Below, in pieces: positions 47,576 through 58,800 of a stretch of DNA of 64,000 nucleotides. The position numbers and the translations under genes are program-made. The notes under the pieces are model-generated. The model was not told the DNA's origin and made no database searches. It saw nothing but the letters and a program-made list of their open reading frames with translations. Origin of the DNA: Pollenia angustigena (lineage: Eukaryota; Arthropoda; Insecta; Diptera; Polleniidae); the NCBI GenBank assembly GCA_930367215.1, contig OV884059.1, positions 242,915,803 through 242,979,802 on the forward strand. Reading direction: 5' to 3'. Within the stretch, counting starts at the first letter, position 1. Every line of letters starts with the position of its first letter.

Positions 47576-48294
47576 TTGACAACGTATCTCTTGATTGAAA
47601 ACAATTCAATATTTATTACAGAAAAAGTGGAAACATTTAATAGGCCTATAAAAGTTGTTGCAAGCCGATTGTCCTTATTTTTATGACAGTATACCCTATT
47701 AAGTATAATTTGAATTTTATTTTCTTACTTAAAACACTAGTTATTCCTTTTATTTATCTTAATGTTAACTATGAAATTACAAAAGTCCTAAATTTAAATT
47801 AGTTGTGAAAATTTTTCAAAAACCCCATTTCATTACTTAAAAAAAAATTCAAAAAGCACTGAATTTATAGCTGGATTTGAGCTAAAACTGCGTTGTTTTT
47901 TTACTTCTCCTGTAAAGTAAAAAAAAAATCGAGATACGCCCTTTCTATATAAAGCCATCAATATACATATAAATATATACATGTGTGTATGCAACTGTGG
48001 AATTAAGAAGCTACTGTAACTTTAGCACCGGAAACATGTTATTTACAGTGCAACACCACTGCCACCAACAACAAAAACCTTCAAATCAAATTTGTTTTTC
48101 TTAGAACCTCATTTTTTCATTTAATGTTGTGTTGCATGTAAAACTAAACTTACAGTATGTCAATGAAATCTTTTCAGAATAAGAGAAAAATAAAAAATCT
48201 CTTTTGAAACTCAAGCCATACGTTATTTTTTCTTTCTTTCTTTAATTTCCGGTTTACGATATGAAGCATAAACAAAACAAATTAAATTGCATTA

Positions 48295-49877
48295 CCCAGT
48301 AAAAACTTCGCTTACTTTTTCAAAATGAATAGCTTCTTTAACTCATTATTTAGTAGCGTTCTTCTATAACTACTTCTATCCTCTTAAGACCCGAACATTA
48401 ACCCATTGAATTTTTACATTTCTTATATATTTTTTACACCTTTTGGGGAGCAAATAAGACAACTGTATTTTTTTTTTTTTTTTTTTTTTTTAATATAATT
48501 TGAATTCTTAGAAATTTAGGGGGCACATATGTGTACCTCAGGTCTTAAAATATGAAAAATTTCAATGTAAATTCTTAATTTCTTAAGATCTGAACTGAAC
48601 CGATTAAGTAAAGGGCTTTTGAACTATTTGTTTTATCTTATGAGGTGTAATTTAAATTTCGGTTTTTATTATTTTTTTTATTTAAGCTGGTAAAAAAAGA
48701 GGTGCACATATGTGTTCTTCAGGTCTTAGCGATTAGTTATTGAGGAAAAATATCCCAACAGTAAGGTTTTTTCAAACTGTTAAATTCATATGAAAAAAAT
48801 GTAAAAATAATGGCTAAAACTTCTAAACCCTGCCATCTTTTGATATTGTTTTGAAGCGCAGTAGCTTAAACAAAGCAATAAAACTGTTTCTATTGGTCAC
48901 ACGATGTCGCTAGTCTTTAAAACTTGTAATAATTTAAGTTGCACATATGTGTACCAAAAAATGGCTTTGTACATTTGAAAAAAAATCGCATTTAATACAT
49001 GACAACAAATACACTCGTTTACGGGTCATACAGTCAAACTAGCGCAACCGCAAATATTCGCTGCTGGTTTGCAGTCATTCAAATAACGCACATCGTGCTT
49101 TGTTATTTATACAATCGTTGCCTTCGTTTTTTTTATAAAGATTCTAAGTGTTCTGAGCGCAAATGATTGTTTGGTAAAGAAACAAAAAATACAAACGAAA
49201 GAGCCAGAAATGAAACAATCATTACTCATGTATTTATGCAGCATTAACTATGTAGTACAAGAAAAAAAAAATTTAAATGAAACTAAACACACATACTTAT
49301 GTAGGTACACACAATTTCCATAGAAACAAAAAGTACAGTAGTAGTAGTAGTAGGTACAATGTATTTTTGTTATTGTTGTTTTTATTGTTGTTAATTTTGA
49401 AAAAGCGTCTCATCGTTGTTTATTGTTGTTGTTGTTAATGTAAACAAAAGTATAGAGAATGTGCTATTTTGAATTTACTCAGTTGTGTTATATTGCGTGA
49501 GCAACAAAAATGCAAATAAAGCACTTTCAATAAAAAACGAATAAATGAAAATATCAAATGTGTACGAAAGGAAAAAAAAATTACCAACGTTGAACTTTGT
49601 TTTGCATGTATAGAGTTATTGTAAATTTTAGCGTATGAATAAATGCACAAAAATAGTGCGTTTTGAGGTTCTCTGATGTGTACCCATGGTCTGAAGAGGC
49701 TATAATTACTTTTTTCTGGATGTATTTAATTAAAAAAATAATGACTTACTTTAAAATGCGTTAATTTTGGGACATCCCTTGTAAAATTCATTGGTTCTTT
49801 CAGTGGAATTGTAAGTAGTGCTCTTATGTTTCTCTGATTACTCAACATATTATTTTGTAGGCCAAGTTTTTACTGGG
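48295..49877. mobile_element. TA-flanked MITE CCCAGTAAAAACTTCGC, copy B, with insertion
   Basis: Ends CCCAGTAAAAACTTCGC and GGCCAAGTTTTTACTGGG with TA at 48293-48294 and 49878-49879. Body text matches copy A on both sides of the insert (CAAAATGAATAGCTTCTTTA; GGGACATCCCTTGTAAAATT). The 1320-bp insert sits at the same internal point as the pogo-like insert in copy A. Confidence 0.85.
48380..49699. mobile_element. 1.3-kb element nested in copy B
   Basis: Ends CCTCTTAAGACC and GGTCTGAAGAGG (one mismatch in 12), flanked by CTAT (48376-48379 and 49700-49703). The word GCACATATGTG recurs at about 48523, 48702 and 48943, often followed by TACCTCAGGTCTTA-like text. A (GTA)n run lies at 49337. The central part (49000-49650) is ordinary AT-rich DNA, possibly captured. 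The 71-codon minus ORF at 49435-49650 has no motif. Confidence 0.65.
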
Positions 49878-50067
49878 TATAAAAGAATTTGAGGTCAAAA
49901 AATTCTTTGCAATATTAAGTTAAATGTCTGTGCCCGTCTTCAATATTTAGTGAGGCTTAAGAAGGTTCAAGCATGGTTTAAACAAAGCTTGAAACCATCT
50001 TATTATTATTTACGGCCCTATGGTTTCTACAGGAGTTAAAGGATTAAATACATATGCATATGCATAC

Positions 50068-50609
50068 ACAGTGCGGAAAATTACATTAAAAACATTTGTC
50101 TCCTTCAACAAAACTTTTTTTAATTATTGTCATTGTCACAAACATATTATGGTTGCCTCTTAAGATGTTATGGTTGAAAAACAGCAATGTATTTGTTAAT
50201 ATGTAAATATATTATTATTATTATTGACCATAATAGCGAAATTATCGTATATGCCAATTTTTTGGAAATTGAGTTTTTGATGCAATCTTGTTCCACATTC
50301 AAAGAGACGTCACCTGACCAAATATTGTAGGCGAATTCCACTTCGTTGCTCCAAAAAGCACATGTACATTTTGAATTTTATATTGCAAGCGAAAGCAGAA
50401 AAAAGTAAAAAATGGCTGTCCTGTTAAATTTGGTTTTTGTAACATACGATAATTTCGCGCAAAGGAGTCCATATGTTGTCGCTGCTTGATAAGAAACCAA
50501 TGTTGTCATTGAAAAAAATGCTTTAATAAACCATAATATATATAAAAATTTTCGTAAAAGATAGTTTTGTTGAAGGTGACCATATCGAATAATTTTTTTC
50601 TCTGGGTGT
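50068..50609. mobile_element. CACGCAGAG-type MITE, copy 3 (degenerate)
   Basis: The right end AATTTTTTTCTCTGGGTGTG and the subterminal GTTTTGTTGAAGGTGACCAT pair with CTCCTTCAACAAAAC at the left. ATATTATGGTTGCCTC and GTTATGGTTGAAAA are family words. The left terminus is blurred. Confidence 0.6.
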
Positions 50610-52238
50610 GAAAAGTCTCGTTTCAATTTTACGATTCTCTTGTTTAAATCTTAAATATTTCTAATTATTTTGCTTTAATTGCTTCATTGTTTTCCTTTAG
50701 TTGTTTTGTTTTAAATTGTTCTTCTTCATTTTAGCACGAAATTTATTTTTATCAAATCTTGTACAGAAATTATTTTTCTGATTTTAAACCCAAATTTGTC
50801 CACAGATTTATTCTATGACTTTTAGTTTCTTAATGGGCTAGACTATTATTTCGCACGAAGAAAGGCGGTTATGCTAATAGATTTAATTGATCATAACTCA
50901 TAAAATAACCAGTAAATGATTTGGAATAACATTTCTTTAAAGACACTTTAGGAATAGTTTTTAATATTTTCAATAGTTTCGGAGATATGCCGAAAAGAGT
51001 GATGGTAAAATTTAAAAAAAAAACTGGCCTGATAGAAAAAAACTGAAAGCGAGTTTGAATTAAGCGACTCAAAATCTTTATAGTCGATATATTTTCATTT
51101 AAAACGATTTTTTTGCCCGACCAGTGCATTTACTTTATCAGGGTAAAAATTTGTAAAACAAACATCTGTGCACTTTCTATTATATCGACAGAAAAAACAC
51201 ACAAAAACAAACTGTCACGATCACCGGTGACGGTAACGATATTTTCTTCTACATTAAAAAGTATCGGTAATTGTACAAACATAGTTTTTATGAATATTAT
51301 GTGTTCTTTATTTGATTGGAAAAAAATTCTTGACAAAATTATTTATTTAATGTGAATTTCTCTAAATTCATTTTTTCATGCAAAGATTTTGTAGACAGAC
51401 TGTATTGGATTGTAGTTTTTGTTTTCAAGAGCATTTCGGTTTGTGTGAGTTTTTGTATTTTTGCCAAAACTTTAGTTTTTTATTGATTTTACTCCACCAA
51501 ACTTATTGCATAGAAACGCTTAAAGAGAAACTTGAATTTAAAAATGTTTTACAAAAAAAAAAAAAAAAAAAAAACAATTTTGCCGGCAGTCCGGCAACAG
51601 TGAAATATTACAAATTAATACTGGATTTTTGAATACGAAAACTCTGCTTTTATAACTTCCTATTTGGAATAAAGGGAGTCCTTTTATATCTATCTGTATC
51701 TTGAAATGATTCTTACTGAGGCGAAATAAATCTATTTAAATGATTAAGCTGTAGCAACTGAATGAAGAAAATGTGTAATTTTAGAGAAATTCGCAATTCA
51801 AAGTACAAATTTTGTGTTTGAACTAAGGGAAACTCTTAATCTGGATTTAAACACTGCAAGCTTTATTAAATTTTGTAACAGACCCTGAATACGATTTCTT
51901 AAAGTTTTCCTTTTGTTCTTTAATAAACTTTAAGTTGTATTCGTATATTTCCAATATGTACACCGACTAACTTGAAACATTGCTTCAATTTCTCTTCAGA
52001 TAACATTTGAAAACTTCGTCGTCTACTTTCTAAAGTATTAAATTGGAAAATGATGAAAAATTGCCAATATTTATCAGTTTCCGTTTTTTACTTTTATACC
52101 CACTTAAAGTTTACAAGATTTTGTCTTTCCTTTAGCTATAATTTTAAAAACTTTACTGTATAAATTTACAGCTTTTGTTAAAAAATCAAAAGAAGTTATT
52201 TTAAAATTTAAAATAATATTAAAATACATTCTACTTTT
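50610..52238. other. AT-rich stretch without a gene
   Basis: ORFs on both strands at 50869-51632 overlap each other and have no motif. GATCACCGGTGACGG at 51219 is a short palindrome. Poly(A) at 51550-51571. Confidence 0.6.
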
Positions 52239-53351
52239 GGCGGCATGAAATAACTCCCCACGAAATAACTCCCCAAAAAAAAAATGAAATTACTCCCCCA
52301 AAAAATATACAGGAAACAACAACAACGTTTTTTGGGGACTTATTTCATTTTTTTAGGGACTTATTTCATTATTTATTTTGTGAAATAACTTTTATATGAA
52401 ATAACTCCCCAAAAATTTAAAATGAAATAAGTCCTCAAAAAATGTTTGGGGACTTATTTCATTTTCAAAATTAGTTAAAACTTGTAAAAAATTAAAATAC
52501 GTCCTGAAATGAAATAAATCCCCAAAAAGTATTCAAAACATCCAATCAATTCAAAATAGGGGGGGGGGTGCTTTTTTACCATGGGAGATAAGGCCATGAT
52601 GGCTTTATTGCTATAATGTCATTTAAAATTTTGCGAAATGAGAGATATAGCCATATTTTTTTTCGCAAATGAGAGATAAAGCCATATTTTTTCAGAATAT
52701 TGTTATGCATGGTGTAAACATTCTGTAAAAGGGAAAATCCTTAGTTATCATTGAAAAACATTTTTTTATTCTTCTGACGCACGCAGAAAAACTTTATTCA
52801 GCGAAGCCACCTGCCGTGTCCTACTGGAGGAAAAAATCCTAAGCGCGGCCGCAGGCCGCCACGCATAAAAACTTTAGTATGCGAAGCCAGATTTCAATAC
52901 TTGACTTTAGTGTTTTCGGAAGTGAAAACTATTAATCAATGTAAAATGCAAAAGTTCTTCAAAACTGAAATGAGAGATAAAGCCATTTTCTAATACATAT
53001 CGCTAATGCGAGCTAAGGCCATGATGGCTTTATCTCCCATTCAAATGAACAAAAAAAATAAAAGACTTTATCTCCCTTTTGAATGAGAGATAAAGCCATC
53101 ATGGCCTTATCTCCCATGGTTTTAAAGCACCCCCCCCCCCCTATTTTGAATTGATTGGATGTTTTGAATACTTTTTGGGGATTTATTTCATTTCAGGAAA
53201 TGGGGACTTATTTCCAATGAAATAACTCCCCAATTTTTGGGAATTTATTTCATTTTGATTTGGGGAGTTACTTCATTCCTTTGGGGACTTATTTCATTTC
53301 TGAATTGGGGACTTATTTCATTTTATTTTTGGGGAGTTATTTCATGCCGCC
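52239..53351. mobile_element. Foldback element built of repeated short phrases, 1113 bp
   Basis: Ends GGCGGCATGAAATAACTCCC and its complement are perfect over more than 20 bp, flanked by TCTACTTTT (52230-52238) and TCTACATTT (53352-53360), a 9-bp duplication with one mismatch. The outer arms hold about 18 copies, in both orientations, of GAAATAACTCCCCA or GAAATAAGTCCCCA. The inner arms hold 7-8 copies of GAGAGATAAAGCCAT, several extended as GCCATGATGGC. A G10 run (52559-52568) faces a C12 run (53130-53141), both next to ATTGGATGTTTTGAATAC-type text. The centre (52790-52890) is GC-rich with two GCGAAGCC boxes. There is no transposase. Nine-base duplications and repeat-built arms recall Foldback or Mutator-type elements. 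Confidence 0.9.
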
Positions 53352-53494
53352 TCTACATTTACTGTTTTTGTCTTTAAAGTTTTTCTTTTTTAACAAGCTA
53401 TTATAATTTAAATTCTTTAAAAATTGTATTTTCTTTTTTTTCTCAGAAAAATATAATAATAATAATAATAATTTGTAATATACACAGCCATTGT

Positions 53495-53713
53495 TCACTT
53501 ACAGGCACTTCCTTCTGCCATTATTTTTAATAATAATAAAATTACTCTTTCATCATCAGCCGCTACGTCACTTGATTTAATGGACAACAGAAATAAATGA
53601 ACTTGTACAAATACTTGCACACAAATGCTCAGCAGAAGGGAAAAAGTCCACTTTTCATCTTGTATGGACGTAGGCCTAATTAGTAGAGAAAAAGGAAACC
53701 AACACATTCTCAC
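53495..53713 (-). CDS. Candidate first coding exon, product unknown
   Basis: On the minus strand an open frame with above-average GC ends KSSDVAADDERVILLLLKIM then AEGSA, directly followed by a good 5' splice site (GCCT|GTAAGTGA). A second possible start is the inner ATG in AAAAATAATGGCAGAAG, which gives just MAEGSA before the donor. The upstream part is hydrophobic (SLLLSICVQVFVQVHLFLL) and could be a signal or membrane segment if translation begins at 53713. No downstream exon could be linked. It may be chance. Confidence 0.25.
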   Translation of the reverse strand: MRMCWFPFSLLIRPTSIQDEKWTFSLLLSICVQVFVQVHLFLLSIKSSDVAADDERVILLLLKIMAEGSACK

Positions 53714-54582
53714 ACATATAGAACTATTTGTATATTATTATTGTAGAAAAAAAAACTACTAGAAATCTCAAGGTCATCTCGTGTAGCCAAACTTCATAAA
53801 ACAGAAATTCAAACTCCGCCACAAATGTACTTTATTATATAAAATGTCGTACGTAAACAAACAACCGTACACAAATGCAAATATAGTAAAACTCACGTAC
53901 AACCACAAACAACGAGTGTATCATTCACACAGTGCATTTTGAGTTGTGTTGGAGCAAAAAAAAAACGCAAACACAATTACATATCGTAACACAAAAAAGA
54001 AAAAGTTCAAAAAAGTATATGAATAATTTTGTACAAGGAAATAGGATTAAATAAAGCAGAAAAATTTATTTATGTTCGCGTAAACAGCACACAGTTAAAA
54101 ATCAAAAAAGACTATTCGATTACAACAACCAAAACGATACTGAAAAGTATTGATAGATAAATAACGATCTATAACTTTTATTTGACGGGTTTAGAATCAA
54201 AGGCTACCATTTTTTTTTATCTTATAATGCCATTTGTTTAATTCTCACATGCCTATACAATTTGTATAAAGCATCCCTAAATAGTGCGGTTGACGCCGCT
54301 TGACGCCGCTTTGTATTGGAAAATCCGATTTTAAGAGTGAAGTCGGCCGCTATTGTTAATAAATAATGGCAATTAAGCTGTTCTTTGTCAATCTAGCGGG
54401 TTTTTATCTTCTTATTATTTCAATTATGTGGGTTTTATTAAACAAGAAAGTTAACAGTACTGTGTGTGACACAGCGTTTAAGTTCTTGTTTAGGTATGGC
54501 ATATCAGCGATTATTCTATGTAAAAAAAATTTAAGATTAAATTTACCTTAAGACGCTATTGAAGTTATTTGTGATGTCAATA
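53714..54582. other. AT-rich stretch, upstream of the candidate exon
   Basis: Many ACAA/AAAC words. A short tandem TTGACGCCGC occurs twice at 54289-54310. The plus ORF at 54366-54551 is hydrophobic without a motif. Confidence 0.5.
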
Positions 54583-55081
54583 CCCAGTAAAAAATTTTTA
54601 GGTTTCTGGTAGCACGAAAACAACATGAGCGCTGATATGCGCTGGAGATTACACACTACTATGAAGCGGTAGAAAACCGAATACCTTTGAAGTGAATTTT
54701 TAATTTAAGTTAATAAAAATGATTGAATAACGTTGCATTATCCGTAATAAGTAAGTAGGCTGTAAGTGACTGACTAAAATCATTATATTAAAGAAAAAAT
54801 TCACGAACAATGTTCCCAGTGCTTCTGTTATTTCCTTACATGGAAGCAGGTTGTATTGCAATGATTTTAAAATGTGTTTACGATCATTCCCGAAATACTA
54901 CCGAACATAAAAACTAAATTTTTTTTTATTACTCCATCAGTCATCAAATCGTTGTTTCCAGAGAGGAAAAAAGTAGTGCTCCCAAGTGGGAAATCGCCAT
55001 ATAAAAATCATGCCTCTTGTAAGCAGCTTTGTAAGGTAGTATTGTACTTCTCTCCATTACAAAATTCATAATTTTATTGGG
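54583..55081. mobile_element. TA-flanked TIR element, 499 bp
   Basis: CCCAGTAAAAAATTTT at the left and AATTTTATTGGG at the right are imperfect inverted ends flanked by TA. The ends resemble the CCCAGTAAAAAC family but the body does not. No credible ORF. Confidence 0.5.
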
Positions 55082-56587
55082 TAGGAGCCGAGAGTTTAAT
55101 ATACATATACAAATTGTAAAACTTGGAACTCATTCTCCGGATAGGATCAAAGGCTGCATAATTAGAACGAAGGTATTGAAGTTGAATAGGAACTGAAAAC
55201 TCGACATTACGAAGTAGGAATTCTGAGCTAATTCTACCGGTCTTACATATTTTGCATCAAGGAGATACATATTCAGATTTGTACACTTATAAATTTATTA
55301 CACTAACTGACTGTGAGATATTAAATTCGTTTTCCGTACTGTTAAAATTCGATAATATATATATAGAAATATAGTTATTTTATGTTTGTTATTAAAAAAA
55401 CACACTACCAAAAAATAGTGTATTTTCGTATTTTTTTATGAACACAGGAAAAGTTCAAAACTATTTTTATGCGCCCCTATTACCGATAAGAATTTAAGAC
55501 TTGTTCAGTTAGAATTTTACTCTTTTATATTATTGCATTAACAAAAGCATCAAACATTTGCAACTCATTACTAGTAGTTGTAAAGTTGAGTGGTTTAAGT
55601 TTCAAGTCATCTGAGTTGAGTTGTTAGCCATTAAAGAGGCATTAATTCCATCTTTTATAAAGGTAACATATGGTGAAAGAAATACGAACAAGTCCAACAC
55701 TATTGTTAAAAAAGACCCATGACACTTGCAAAAAAAATACATACGGCTAGTTGAACTATGCTAACTCTACATTAAAAAACAAAAACTAATTTTGCTCTGA
55801 TAAGTTAATAATTAGTTTGAAAAATGTCACTTAACAAGCTAAGTCGTCGCAAACTAATTTGTAAATTTTGTGAAGATAATCGAAATAAAACTTAGAGTGA
55901 AATTTTTATAAATTTTAAAGACATGGCTTAAAAAAAACGTTTATCTACAGCACAATAATCTTGTTTAAGTATAAAAAATCGTTTGAAAGAAAATGTGGTT
56001 CAGTTCGGAAATGTAGTTTGCGCATCTCTTAAGTTCGGCCAAAACTAAAATCTAAAACAGTTAATTGCAGTGCAAAGTCCAAATTGGTCAGAAATATGAT
56101 TGCGATAAAAACACAATCAAAAAACATGTAGAGTCCATACGAGTCCAGAAAAAAGAGAAAACGCAGCACAAATAAATATAAATTAGCTATTAAGCATGTG
56201 TTTTTTGGTCAATTTTATGATTGATCGTATTTTACGTTAATAAATATTTTTGATTTATTTTATTTTGTAGTTACAACCTTTTGCGTTTCAATAAGCGATA
56301 AACGTACAATTACTATGTTAGTATAATAAAAAAAGAACACCATGTTGCTAAGTGTAAACATTGACGTGCAATTTCGTAATTGTGATTGAATTTTTTTTAT
56401 TTTTATTTCATAAATGAGACACATACATACATACATAGTTAGTCATAAGCTTCAGTAAACTAGTTGGAAAAATTTACACTTCGCGTTATTCAAAACTAGT
56501 AAGAACCAATAGAAGTCCTTCATTTTCCTGCAGGTATTACAAATTTGTTCGTTAACATTTTGCAGAAAAAAAAAATACACATATATA
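55082..56587. other. AT-rich stretch without a gene
   Basis: No repeat partner or ORF recognised. A (CATA)n run lies near 56420. Confidence 0.6.
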
Positions 56588-56696
56588 GGGTGTTTTTTTG
56601 GCTGCATGAATTCTTAAATTGATAAAAAAAACCACAAATATTGTTGGAATATTTTTTTTTCTATTTTTATCAAGTAGTTAATTACATCGCATTTAT

Positions 56697-57692
56697 TATA
56701 CCCTTCACCGAAGGTTAGTTTCTACAATATTGAACTTAGACTCTGTAAATTATATACATATCGCATGCCCAGTTCAAAAGTGGCTCAACTCAAAATTTTA
56801 ATTTTTCGTGCTTATATGCTTAAACTATGCACAATACGCTTGTTTATCTAAAAAAAAATATTAGGGTAATTTATAGTTGTTAACTGTTATTAAAAAACGG
56901 TTGTCTTTCTTTATGTTTCAATTGGTATTAAGTTCCAATTCATAAAAGTGTCTAAATAGTCTTAATCCGAGTTGTGACACTTTTGATAAAATAAATCATT
57001 GTTGAAGTTTATATTAATTAGACTGACTCAAGCTTAGAATTTAGCAAAAGTGTTAAAACTTAAAAAGAATTCAGCTTAAATGACTTAACTCAAAATAATT
57101 CAGTAATTTATGCAAATAATAGATCATCAAAAATGGCACAACTAAAAATTGTTCATTTTCTAGTGTATAAATATCTAAAAAAAAAACTTTGTAGATCATA
57201 ATCTGTATGGATTTTCTACTAAATTATCCAAAGATTTATTTTTAACAATTTTTTTTAGGTCAAAAACAGTTTTTTCGATTTCTGAAAAATGGATCCTTAT
57301 AAGAAGCAAAGTCGATTTAACCATATTCCTCAGTCCGTATGTATGTTGAAATGGGATTTCCGAAGACCCCGGGAATGAAGGGGACTAGGTTGTTATACAT
57401 TTATGGCTGAGGTATGAGCAAAAAACTACGATTGCCTCTTACTTAACCCATATATTCCTCGTTGGTGTTGTTTTTTTATTTTTATTTTTATCTATATATC
57501 ATTTGGAACAAGCATCTCGGTTGGCAATACATGGGCGAGGTTGGAGAAGTGGTCGTGGCACTTCCCATACAAAGACATTACAAATTTCTGCATATCTGGA
57601 GAACGAAAGAGCCAAAGTTTCCAAATTAGGTACAAGCACATGAATTTTCAACAAACAACATCTAACAAAATGTGGGTGGGACACAAAATAGA
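56697..57692 (+). repeat. Dispersed repeat text (ATACCCTTCACC to GTGGGCGTGG type)
   Basis: It holds ATACCCTTCACCGAAGG at 56697, GGATCCTTATAAGAAGC and AGTCGATTTAACCATATTCC near 57290, and at 57540-57680 the inverse of the R5 text at 40920-41030. Non-coding; the minus ORF at 57499-57684 lies within it. I remember this kind of text as abundant in higher Diptera. Confidence 0.6.
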
Positions 57693-57793
57693 TTAATTTA
57701 TATCTAAGGAACGGTATTTATCTAACTTTTTGCTTTTATCGCACCATGGTGTAGGGCGTATGCGATTCGGTATAGCGGAATATAGCATTATTA

Positions 57794-58394
57794 CCCAACA
57801 AACACGGAGGTTTGATTTCAAATTGAAAATGATTTGAAATCAAACGTTTTCTCAAACGACAAACATTTGATAATGATTTGAAAATCATTTAAAAATCATA
57901 GCGTTCTCAACAAAAAGGGGATATTATTTTCAAATTGAAAAAGGCCTTTATTTTGAGGATTGTAGCACCGCGATCGTTCAACAAACGTTCTTCACTTTCC
58001 CGTATTATTTTCCTTTTTTTCGTATTTTTCATCATTGAAATTACTCACAAATAATTTTTATTTTTCACAAGAAATAAGCTGTTCACTTTATATTAAAATT
58101 TATTTTTAATAGTAAAACACATGTAACCACAAAGTAAAAAATGTAACTTTAATCGCCATTTTTAATGATTACATTTATTTTTCGCTTAAGTATTGCCAAG
58201 TTAATTTTTGATTTGAATTGACAAACATTTGACATCAAATTGATAAAACATTTGATATCAAATGTTTATTTTCAAATCATTATCAATTTGAATTTAATTG
58301 TTAAATCAAACAATTGAAAAAGCTTTGAAAATTGTGTTTGATGTCAAATGATAAAGTCATTTCATATCAAAGGTTTAACTTTGTGTTTGTTGGG
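57794..58394. mobile_element. TA-flanked MITE CCCAACAAACAC, 601 bp
   Basis: Ends CCCAACAAACAC and GTGTTTGTTGGG are perfect 12-bp inverted repeats with TA at 57792-57793 and 58395-58396. The subterminal parts are made of many TTTGATATCAAA / CAAATGATTTGAAA near-palindromes. No transposase. Confidence 0.85.
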
Positions 58395-58800
58395 TACTTA
58401 TTTTTGTATGTATGATATCTGACATATGTCCGCATGTTACATGGTCCATTCGATCAGTCCAATTTTTTTCCAATAAGTCTGGCCGTATGGCGTCAATGGT
58501 AGCTTGAATATTGGCGTCAAATAGTTCAAAAGTTGCTGGTTTTGTCGACAAAAGCCAATAACTAAATATAGCCCCAAAAAAGAAGTCCAGAGTTAATAGA
58601 ATTACTTTTGGAATAAAGTTATCACCCAATTATTTTGCAAAAACCATTTATTAGGCGCGCAATATGCCAAGTTTCGCCATCTTGCTGGAAACAAATATCG
58701 CTGATGTTTAGCTAATTTATTTTTCATTTCAAAAGAGATTGAAACCCACTCCAAACAGTCCCTTTTAATAGATGTAATGGTGATTCGTCAACAAAGTCGT

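Larger units (their letters stand above)
45284..47947. mobile_element. 2.7-kb TIR element containing other repeats
   Basis: The left TAGAAAGGGCTTATCTCGAT and the right ATCGAGATACGCCCTTTCTA are inverted with one mismatch and extend through a T-run. TA flanks both sides. It contains dispersed repeat R2 (45403), R4 (45829), a hAT-like element (46051) and a GCGAAGCC cassette (47430). No transposase frame is seen. The two ends could also be independent insertions, so the single-element reading is moderate. Confidence 0.55.

Noticed and set aside
52559..53141. G10 and C12 runs as assembly artefacts
   Set aside because: They are inverted partners placed symmetrically in the foldback arms, so they are more likely a real part of the element.
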